From: Nitrososphaerota archaeon
GTDB taxonomy: Archaea; Thermoproteota; Nitrososphaeria; Nitrososphaerales; Gagatemarchaeaceae
Direction of reading: 5' to 3'
Assembly: GCA_005877365.1 (NCBI GenBank)
Contig: VBPP01000092.1
Span: 1-5,171, forward strand
Length of the DNA stretch: 5,171 nt
Part shown: piece after piece, positions 1-3,917 of the stretch
Layout of the letters: every line of letters begins with the position of its first letter
Numbering within the stretch: the stretch's first letter is position 1
Notes under the pieces: generated by a model
Told to the model about the DNA's origin: nothing
The model's input: only the letters and a program-made list of their open reading frames with translations
Database searches by the model: none
Made by a program: the position numbers and the translations under genes

Positions 1-2
1 TC

Positions 3-254
3 GAAACCAGTGTTAAAGGGCGACACTCAAAAAGGAAATTGGGATCAATAACACCAAAGGAGGCGGCAGCCCTGATTGGATATATCGAATCCTTTGAGAT
101 GGCCTCGGAGAAGCAAATTCACAGTGTAACTGATAAGGGCGATTACGAAGTCAAATACGATAAAAATGCGCTACAGTCCGGACTGACGAAACTTGTTGGG
201 ATTGCGGCAGCCGCAAACTCTGATGCAACGAGAAATGATTCGTCTGAAGATTAG
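3..254 (+). CDS. Hypothetical protein, 3' part (5' end probably outside the window)
   Basis: I do not recognise this gene. The frame ends in TAG at 252-254 and has no stop back to the first bases of the window, so the protein may begin upstream. The only ordinary start inside the window is a TTG at 39, which would give a 71-residue product; an AAGG lies just before it, too close for a good ribosome binding site. From that TTG the protein has a helical stretch (PKEAAALIGYIESFEMA, about residues 6-22), a charged middle with a YEVKYDKNAL segment, an alanine-rich helix (LVGIAAAA) and an acidic, serine-rich tail ending NDSSED. There are no membrane segments and no cysteines. Its stop is 15 bp from the ATG of the decayed gene at 270, so the two may once have been co-transcribed. 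Coding status is plausible, not proven. Confidence 0.45.
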   Translation, partial: ETSVKGRHSKRKLGSITPKEAAALIGYIESFEMASEKQIHSVTDKGDYEVKYDKNALQSGLTKLVGIAAAANSDATRNDSSED

Positions 255-303
255 ATCAAGTTCGGAAAGATGACGAGGTTCGTGCTGGTTGCGAAAGTTA
301 GCA

Positions 304-319
304 ATGTTGACGTCAACAT
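304..319. repeat. Perfect 16-bp palindrome
   Basis: ATGTTGACGTCAACAT is its own reverse complement over all 16 bases. It lies inside the start of the decayed gene, where it would encode NVDVNM. It could be a dimer binding site or a by-product of coding sequence; nothing here decides. Confidence 0.6.
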
Positions 320-339
320 GGTGCAAGACTACTCTGTTC

Positions 340-367
340 GCACGACCAAGTACGCACGACCAAGTAC
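340..367. repeat. Perfect 14-bp tandem duplication (2 copies)
   Basis: GCACGACCAAGTAC occurs twice head to tail, at 340-353 and 354-367, with no mismatch. Fourteen is not a multiple of three, so the second copy shifts the reading frame that begins at ATG 270. Removing one copy joins RTTKYA directly to ALDNPHTGL in a continuous frame. Confidence 0.95.
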
Positions 368-755
368 GCGCTCGACAACCCACATACCGGTCTCCCGCGC
401 GGACTCGGCCGAGGCGTGCTTTCTATCCCAGTGCTCGTCTCCGAAGACTTCGATGACGAGGTGAATAGGTGGATAATGGAGACGCTCGCCCCAAGCATTG
501 GGCCGCGTTCGAGTTCCCTGTGCTAATCTCCACCCGTCTGAGGCAAGTGTACACTGCAAAAAGACCCCTGTCTGGGCGCAGCGTACTACCGTGGATTCCG
601 ACGTTTCGTTGTGGCGCAAATCGGTTCTGAGAGGGCAGAGAGTGAGAGAGGTGCTATCAATTGACGAACCGACAAGTTAGTGGACAGACTAGGATCCAAT
701 AGGAAAAATCACAGAGCAAGAAACCAGTCCTTTCTCCCTAGTCACGAGACGTTCG

Positions 756-772
756 ACAATCTGAGAGATTGT
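756..772. repeat. Short perfect inverted repeat (7-bp arms, 3-base loop)
   Basis: ACAATCT, GAG, AGATTGT form a perfect 7-bp stem with a three-base loop. No T-run follows on either strand, so it is not a typical intrinsic terminator. It lies between two convergent transcription units and may mark RNA 3' ends, or it may be chance. Confidence 0.45.
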
Positions 773-854
773 GATGTTTGCCGTGTGGGAAATTTTGTGA
801 CATGTGACGTGAGCCCCCATCTCTTGTGTCGTGTGGTGGGTCGAAAGTGATGTG

Positions 855-864
855 TTTCGAAAAA
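855..864 (-). terminator. Possible T-run terminator of the elf1-GGGPS unit
   Basis: On the minus strand, about 30 bases after the GGGPS stop codon, the transcript would contain a five-U run (positions 864 to 860) following a GC-rich GGCGC. Archaeal transcription often ends at short U-runs without a strong hairpin. The run is short, so this is a weak call. Confidence 0.3.
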
Positions 865-894
865 GCGCCGAGACCTTTCCGTGCGCTATTCGGC

Positions 895-1644
895 CTAGCG
901 GTTCTTCATGCTTTCGATAATGCCTGTCAGGATTGGCTCAAAACCGTCCTTCTTGAGAAGGTTACCTACGACAACCATATCAGCGCCGGCTCGTGATATT
1001 TCCCTCGCTCTGTCTTGTGATGTGATGCCACCACCGACTATCAAGAGCCCCGAGTAGTGTTTTCGAACCGTCTTGATCGTTTCCGGAGGCACTGTCTCCG
1101 ATGAGCCGCTCCCCGCTTCCAAGTACAGTGTCCTCATCCCCAGATACTGAGCGGCCAGTGAATACATCACAGCTAGGCTCGGCTTATCGAAAGGGATACC
1201 GTTCGCCTGCCCAACGAAGCTCGTGCTGCTTGCGCTCCCGAATACCAGATATCCCATGGGAATACTTTCCAGCTGGCTCTTGTACACTTTCAGAGCCCCT
1301 AGCGCTTGAGCGCCGATTATGAAGTAAGGATTGGTGGAGTTCAAGAGACTGCTGAAGAGTATGGCATCAGCGAAGTGCGATACGCCTGTGATGTTACCTG
1401 GAAACAGAATCACAGGGCATCTCACGCTCTTCTTTATCCGCGTCACAACTGAGTCGAGCTGCCGCTGATCCGCTACCGTCGAGCCTCCAACCAGAATCGC
1501 TGAGACACCTGCCCGCTGCGAAGCGGCTGCGACTGTGGCGGCCTCCGAGGCTGTGAAATCCTCCGGGTCAATCAAGGCTGCGCAGATGCTTCCCGTTTTT
1601 TTGGCCTTCGAAACAAGTAAGGATTCGATTCTTCCAGGCTGCAA
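895..1644 (-). CDS. Geranylgeranylglyceryl phosphate synthase (GGGP synthase)
   Basis: This cytosolic enzyme makes the first ether bond of archaeal membrane lipids, joining geranylgeranyl diphosphate to sn-glycerol 1-phosphate. The 249-residue protein has the usual family length and a TIM-barrel pattern: CAALIDPED (21-29) near the start, ILVGGST (50-56), CPVILFPGNITGVS (76-89), the long ADAILFSSLLNSTNPYFIIGAQ stretch (92-113), MGYLVFGSASS (130-140), YLEAGSGSSE (174-183), VGGGI (203-207) and the phosphate-binding end GADMVVVGN (220-228). The glycine-rich motifs at 174-183 and 203-207 are diagnostic of the PcrB/GGGPS family; bacterial PcrB-type enzymes are close relatives, but the archaeal setting points to GGGPS. 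The start is a TTG only three bases after the elf1 stop, consistent with the position of the IDPE motif near residue 25. It is probably translated from the elf1 transcript. No key motif looks damaged. Confidence 0.93.
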   Translation of the reverse strand: MQPGRIESLLVSKAKKTGSICAALIDPEDFTASEAATVAAASQRAGVSAILVGGSTVADQRQLDSVVTRIKKSVRCPVILFPGNITGVSHFADAILFSSLLNSTNPYFIIGAQALGALKVYKSQLESIPMGYLVFGSASSTSFVGQANGIPFDKPSLAVMYSLAAQYLGMRTLYLEAGSGSSETVPPETIKTVRKHYSGLLIVGGGITSQDRAREISRAGADMVVVGNLLKKDGFEPILTGIIESMKNR

Positions 1645-1647
1645 ACT

Positions 1648-1902
1648 CTAAGCGCCTGCTCGCGCGAAGTCGTCTACGAATGTGTTGTACACGTCTATTT
1701 CTGCGCGGCGTGTAGGGTACCTTAGTTCTCGACGTAGCCCACAACCAGTGTTGCCACACGCCACCATGAACACGGTGTCTTGTGATGTCTCGTCCTCATG
1801 TGATGTGATGCGTACGGTCAACATTCCACAACGTGGGCACGCGAATACCTTCGGTAGCGATCTCTTCACAATCCGCAAAGCCTTCCTTCTTCTGCGACCC
1901 AT
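1648..1902 (-). CDS. elf1: Elf1-type zinc-ribbon transcription elongation factor
   Basis: Elf1 is a small factor that travels with elongating RNA polymerase; it is found in eukaryotes and in several archaeal lineages. The 84-residue protein shows the expected order: a very basic N-terminus (MGRRRRKALRIVKR, residues 1-14), the first zinc pair CPRC (C22, C25), a beta-rich middle, the second pair CGNTGC (C49, C54), and a C-terminal helix with AEIDVYNTFVDDF, matching the IDVY...D motif of the family. The frame is open upstream to a GTG at 2004, but I chose ATG 1902. Homologues start with MGRR-K, the extra 34 residues look unstructured, and a TATA-like element 32 bases upstream would make the mRNA almost leaderless at 1902. 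GGGP synthase follows after three bases, so the two genes share a transcript. Confidence 0.88.
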   Translation of the reverse strand: MGRRRRKALRIVKRSLPKVFACPRCGMLTVRITSHEDETSQDTVFMVACGNTGCGLRRELRYPTRRAEIDVYNTFVDDFARAGA

Positions 1903-1930
1903 CTTCCCGGGCAGGACTTTACAAGCGACA

Positions 1931-1937
1931 GATAAAA
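1931..1937 (-). promoter_or_regulatory. Candidate TATA box of elf1-GGGPS
   Basis: On the minus strand TTTTATC is centred about 32 bases before ATG 1902, which predicts a start site only a few bases before the ATG. A second candidate (CGATAAAC, around 2012-2019) lies further upstream and would give a leader of about 90 bases. Either placement puts transcription start downstream of the longer GTG form at 2004, supporting the 84-residue protein. Confidence 0.4.
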
Positions 1938-2106
1938 CATTCGTGGTAGGTGCACAATCAGATTCGGTTTGCCTGCAGCATCGTACCCGCTTTAGCCTCT
2001 TCACCGGTAAGGTTTATCGAAAATTATTGTTTACTATGCATTTGTGCGTCTAAATAGTGTATTCAAGATAAGAAACATACAATAAATGTAGTTCAGGTAG
2101 CGGAGG

Positions 2107-2116
2107 TTCTTAATAC
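2107..2116 (+). promoter_or_regulatory. Candidate TATA box for the 2141-3069 regulator operon
   Basis: TTCTTAATAC is centred about 29 bases before ATG 2141, the spacing expected for a leaderless archaeal transcript. No convincing Shine-Dalgarno sequence stands before that ATG, which agrees with leaderless initiation. The element overlaps the left arm of the inverted repeat at 2111-2128. Confidence 0.5.
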
Positions 2117-2128
2117 TAAGTTGTATTA
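2111..2128. promoter_or_regulatory. Inverted repeat overlapping the TATA box (possible operator)
   Basis: TAATAC, six bases, GTATTA form perfect 6-bp arms between the TATA box and ATG 2141. A dimeric regulator bound here would cover the TATA box and the predicted start site. The operon itself encodes putative DNA-binding proteins, so autoregulation is a natural guess, but no binding protein is identified. Confidence 0.4.
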
Positions 2129-2140
2129 TGTCATTCAGTT

Positions 2141-2503
2141 ATGGGGTACGACTACGCAAGAAAGCTGGGAAGGTTGTCCGCCCTGACTGAAGCACAGATC
2201 GAATCGCTTCAATTGCATCGAAGAGTGCTTCGCGGTGAAATCAGCTCAAAAGAAGCAGCGAATCTGAGGACGCCAGACCCAGTCAAGATAGGAACGTATC
2301 ACAGGGTACTCGACCAGGCTTTACGAAACCTTCAATCTGCAATCTGGACGATGATCGTTGGCTTGAACCTGGGTCTGATTCGTGGCGAAGAGCTCAAGCG
2401 CCTCATCGAAGTCCTCCCGTCGAACTTTGAACCCGACGAAACTCACCAAGAGGAGCTTCTGGATGTGATTCGTGCAATTGTGAGGAGAGTTGTGATTGAG
2501 TGA
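2141..2503 (+). CDS. Small helical protein, putative HTH DNA-binding protein
   Basis: I cannot name this 120-residue family. It is basic at the start (MGYDYARKLGRLSAL) and almost entirely helical. Residues 16-43 (TEAQIESLQLHRRVLRGEIS, then SKEAANLR) followed by VKIGTYHRVLDQALRNLQSA (48-67) resemble a sigma-like helix-turn-helix: a G-x-I-S-x-K-E-A-A turn helix, then a second helix rich in R/Q. The C-terminal part (IWTMIVGLNLGLI, then EELKRLIEVLPSNF and an acidic/arginine helix) could serve dimerisation. There are no membrane segments long enough to count and no cysteines. ATG 2141 fits a leaderless transcript from the TATA element at 2107. The stop overlaps the GTG of the next gene in GTGA, so the two are probably made together. 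The DNA-binding role is inferred from pattern only. Confidence 0.75.
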   Translation: MGYDYARKLGRLSALTEAQIESLQLHRRVLRGEISSKEAANLRTPDPVKIGTYHRVLDQALRNLQSAIWTMIVGLNLGLIRGEELKRLIEVLPSNFEPDETHQEELLDVIRAIVRRVVIE

Positions 2504-3069
2504 CATGCTTTATATCGTGTAACATCACAGCCGGGGGCGTCCTTGGACGGCGATCTAATTACGTATTTCGCGGCAGGGCTATCCGGTTTCTTAAGGTTGC
2601 CGAATCCACCGAGCTTGGTCGTGACATCTGGAACGCCCTAGACTCTCGCCTCAAGAAGCAGGACGAACGCATTCTTGACGTTGTGACGCGGTTCGATGTC
2701 TACGAATCAAGGTTAGCAGAAGTGACGCTCCCCAGAGCCGCAAAGGAGCGCGTTCCTGTTCAAACCGCAAAGGCGGAGGTGCAGCCGCAGCAGAACGCGG
2801 AAGCGAAGGAAGAACAGAAGCAAGAAGTGAAAACCGCCGCCCCAACTAGGGAGGATCTCGAACCAACCGAACGTGTCGTCCTTCAGCTCCTCATGGAGCG
2901 TCCCCGTACCTCCATTGAAATCAAGACGCTCGTGAAGAAATCTCGGGAACACTCGGCCAGATTGATGAAGACTCTGTTCGAACGGCGTCTCGTTTCTCGA
3001 GCCGATCAGAAGAAGCCCTTTGTGTACGAACTCACGGAAGAGGGACGTCGTTACCTGTCCGCGAGCTGA
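2500..3069 (+). CDS. Coiled-coil plus winged-helix DNA-binding protein (MarR-like wHTH)
   Basis: The 189-residue product has three parts. Residues 24-75 form a charged, probably coiled-coil region (LDSRLKKQDERILDVVTRFD...). Residues 76-118 are a low-complexity linker rich in Q, E, K and A. Residues 119-187 form a winged helix: a first helix LEPTERVVLQLLMERP, a TSIEIKTLVKKS helix, a recognition helix SREHSARLMKTLFERR, then a wing and YELTEEGRRYL. The wHTH part matches MarR/ArsR-type regulators common in archaea. GTG 2500 is the only ordinary start before residue 62 and overlaps the previous stop in GTGA, a coupling arrangement; a GAGGAG lies at 2482-2487. A TATA-like CTTTATATC at 2508-2516 would start transcription after that GTG, so I treat it as incidental. 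The 3' end overlaps the convergent gene by 19 bp. The regulon is unknown. Confidence 0.8.
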   Translation: MTCFISCNITAGGVLGRRSNYVFRGRAIRFLKVAESTELGRDIWNALDSRLKKQDERILDVVTRFDVYESRLAEVTLPRAAKERVPVQTAKAEVQPQQNAEAKEEQKQEVKTAAPTREDLEPTERVVLQLLMERPRTSIEIKTLVKKSREHSARLMKTLFERRLVSRADQKKPFVYELTEEGRRYLSAS

Positions 3070-3452
3070 GCAGTCTTGAGGTAGACTCGTCGATACACCC
3101 ACGAATTGCCAAACTTTTCTCGCCGTAAATGATTCTTATCGGTAAGCCGAGAAAGATAGGTGGAGACGGTAGCGAGCCTCACTGGCGAGCCGTATCTCTC
3201 TTCGAATTCCTGAGCTACATCGGAGGAAGAAAACTCGCCCCCAGGGAACGCTGTCTCGATCAAACCGTAGAGCTTCCCGAAAAAAGTGTCCTGACTCGGC
3301 GTGGGTCCATGGCCATCTTCGACTGGGACGTTTATCATCTCCATCAAGTCCATGACTTTCATTACCTTTTCTCTCGACAGTTTTCCCTCGAGGGCCAGAG
3401 TGTACTTCGTTCCTTCATCGTCTTGGAGTTCGATCTTGACCCTCTTTCGCAA
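3051..3452 (-). CDS. Winged-helix domain protein, putative transcription regulator beside the origin
   Basis: The product is 133 residues from TTG 3452. An N-terminal beta-rich part (RKRVKIELQDDEGTKYTLAL, residues 2-21) leads to a helix KLSREKVMKVMDLMEMI. After a short Pro/Gly linker comes a wHTH of about 55 residues: FFGKLYGLIETAFPGGEFSS, DVAQEFEERYG, then the likely recognition helix RLATVSTYLSRLTDKNHL and a wing REKFGNSWVYRRV. The family is seen as a hypothetical wHTH protein in archaea; I have no gene name. The frame stays open to TTG 3476 (141 residues), with a GTG at 3464. I prefer 3452 because GGAGGTG (3468 to 3462) lies nine bases before it, while a TATA-like element at 3481-3489 is too close to 3476. 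It converges on the previous wHTH gene with a 19-bp overlap. Its upstream region is the origin-like stretch with GTTCAC repeats, one copy lying just before this start. Confidence 0.8.
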   Translation of the reverse strand: MRKRVKIELQDDEGTKYTLALEGKLSREKVMKVMDLMEMINVPVEDGHGPTPSQDTFFGKLYGLIETAFPGGEFSSSDVAQEFEERYGSPVRLATVSTYLSRLTDKNHLRREKFGNSWVYRRVYLKTAQLADR

Positions 3453-3480
3453 GTCGGTGAACACCTCCCCTTGCAAGGTT

Positions 3481-3489
3481 GATTTAAGG
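3481..3489 (-). promoter_or_regulatory. Candidate TATA box of the 3051-3452 gene
   Basis: On the minus strand CCTTAAATC is centred about 33 bases before TTG 3452 and 21 bases before GTG 3464. The predicted start site near 3459 excludes the longest form starting at 3476. A GTGAAC pair (3500-3513) lies immediately upstream of it, where a regulator could affect promoter access. Confidence 0.4.
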
Positions 3490-3499
3490 CGCTCTGGGT

Positions 3500-3513
3500 G
3501 TGAACTTGTGAAC
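3500..3513 (-). repeat. GTTCAC repeat pair 1 (period 8)
   Basis: GTGAAC occurs at 3500-3505 and 3508-3513, that is two GTTCAC units on the minus strand separated by two bases. The minus strand reads TAGTTCACAAGTTCAC, sharing its TAGTTCAC start with pair 3. It lies just upstream of the TATA-like element of the 3051-3452 gene. Confidence 0.65.
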
Positions 3514-3557
3514 TATGCAGCAAGAATCTTTGACCACACGATGAGACGTTCGGGAGA

Positions 3558-3573
3558 GTTCACAGGTGTTCAC
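3558..3573 (+). repeat. GTTCAC repeat pair 2 (period 10)
   Basis: GTTCAC at 3558-3563 and 3568-3573, separated by AGGT, so the units repeat every 10 bp, about one helical turn. The second unit is followed by TA, as in pair 3. Its AGGTGTTCAC recurs on the minus strand at 3457-3466, before the start of the neighbouring wHTH gene. Confidence 0.65.
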
Positions 3574-3632
3574 TAGGCTCGTCTGCGAACCTCTCTGTAA
3601 CAGCTTCTTTCGTCCTATAGAAGGCAAGAATC

Positions 3633-3648
3633 AACCCTCTCTTCCCCC
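3633..3648 (-). other. Possible degenerate ORB half-site
   Basis: The minus strand reads GGGGGAAGAGAGGGTT, resembling the right half of box B (GGAAAGAGAGGGGTC), but the left half of the dyad is lost. It has the same orientation as box B. It could be a decayed or low-affinity site, or chance in a G-rich strand. Confidence 0.3.
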
Positions 3649-3663
3649 AAAGGCCTAGAGTTG

Positions 3664-3685
3664 TTCCAGTGGAAACATTGGGGTC
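3664..3685 (+). other. Origin recognition box A (Orc1/Cdc6 binding site)
   Basis: The site reads TTCCAGTGGAAA (3664-3675), CATT, GGGGTC (3680-3685). Archaeal ORBs described in Sulfolobus and Pyrococcus have this build: a short dyad that the initiator's winged helix contacts, followed by a G-string. Box B on the other strand matches it except at one dyad-centre base and in the four spacer bases. Confidence 0.8.
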
Positions 3686-3710
3686 TGTCTTCATCCCGTC
3701 CTGCGGTCTA

Positions 3711-3726
3711 GTTCACTATGGTTCAC
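3711..3726 (+). repeat. GTTCAC repeat pair 3 (period 10), between the two ORBs
   Basis: GTTCAC at 3711-3716 and 3721-3726, separated by TATG, again with a 10-bp period; both copies continue as GTTCACTA. The pair lies between the two best ORB sites, near the middle of the probable origin. Confidence 0.65.
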
Positions 3727-3737
3727 TACAACCCCGG

Positions 3738-3759
3738 GACCCCTCTCTTTCCAGTGGAA
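3738..3759 (-). other. Origin recognition box B, inverted relative to box A
   Basis: On the minus strand it reads TTCCACTGGAAA (3759 to 3748), GAGA, GGGGTC (3743 to 3738). The core extends to a 13-bp palindrome with an unpaired centre (3748-3760). The G-strings of A and B point at each other. The dyad centres are 84 bp apart, close to eight helical turns, which would place bound initiators on one face of the DNA. Confidence 0.8.
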
Positions 3760-3881
3760 AAAGCTCCAGCACGGAACGGACCATCGCGAATGAGGTTTCT
3801 ATGCTTGGTTTCGAGTATTAGACATCTGGACTTATGCCGATTGTTCTGCAATCAAGCGCGGGCTGCGTGGCGCTCTAATTC

Positions 3882-3890
3882 AAAAATAAA
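3882..3890 (+). promoter_or_regulatory. Candidate TATA box of orc1/cdc6
   Basis: AAAAATAAA is centred 31 bases before ATG 3918 and would give a leader of only about five bases. A competing element, GCTTATCTAA at 3933-3942, is centred about 28 bases before the in-frame ATG at 3966. Which one works decides the protein's N-terminus. Confidence 0.4.
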
Positions 3891-3917
3891 CCGCAACGCG
3901 CAGCTGTAACACCGGAA

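Larger units (their letters stand above)
270..664 (+). pseudogene. Decayed hypothetical gene with several frameshifts, one caused by a 14-bp tandem duplication
   Basis: No single frame spans this stretch, but protein-like text runs across it in changing frames. It starts at ATG 270 (MTRFVLVAKVSNVDVN...) and reaches RTTKYA at about 367. There a perfect 14-bp direct duplication (340-367) shifts the frame. With one copy removed, the frame runs on as RTTKYALDNPHTGLPRGL through DFDDEVNRWIMETLAP (to about 492). A second change gives KHWAAFEFPVLIS (493-531). A further one or two changes lead to the final piece, AYYRGFRRFVVAQIG and onwards (581-661), ending in TGA at 662-664. The segment 540-580 is ambiguous: either TAKRPLSG in one frame or CKKTPVW in another. 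The restored product would be about 125 residues. I do not recognise the family. Sequencing error could explain single-base shifts, but hardly the clean 14-bp duplication. Confidence 0.5.
665..894. other. Gene-free stretch after the decayed gene
   Basis: No convincing coding frame was found on either strand. The visible structure is a short hairpin at 756-772, a GTGAC-rich patch around 796-812 (TGTGACATGTGACGTG), and a run of five A on the plus strand at 860-864. No tRNA-like cloverleaf was seen. It separates the plus-strand decayed gene from the 3' end of the minus-strand elf1-GGGPS pair, so both transcription units end into it. Confidence 0.6.
3477..3917. other. Probable replication origin (oriC) next to orc1/cdc6
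   Basis: This 440-bp stretch has no convincing gene on either strand; the short frames across it (for example 3718-3909) do not look like protein. It holds two inverted ORB-like sites (3664-3685 and 3738-3759), a possible degenerate one (3633-3648), three pairs of GTTCAC repeats, and an A/T-rich patch at 3875-3892. Archaeal origins commonly lie beside an orc1/cdc6 gene and contain ORB sites made of a dyad followed by a G-string, and both conditions hold here. The DNA between the two best ORBs is not A/T-rich, so the unwinding element is not obvious; 3875-3892 is the best candidate but is short and overlaps the orc1/cdc6 promoter. Confidence 0.75.

Noticed and set aside
1682..2053. 123-codon open frame on the plus strand.
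   Set aside because: It lies opposite elf1, whose cysteine pairs and IDVY motif are diagnostic; the plus-strand product is a shadow.
2508..2516. Strong TATA-like CTTTATATC that could drive the coiled-coil wHTH gene on its own.
   Set aside because: Transcription from it would begin after the GTG start at 2500, and no other ordinary start follows before residue 62. The GTGA overlap points to coupling with the upstream gene.
3129..3482. 117-codon open frame on the plus strand.
   Set aside because: It is antisense to the clear wHTH gene at 3051-3452 and its product has no domain pattern.
743..3550. GAGACGTTCG appears near 746-755 and again near 3543-3552.
   Set aside because: The flanks differ and no larger repeat extends from either copy; treated as chance.
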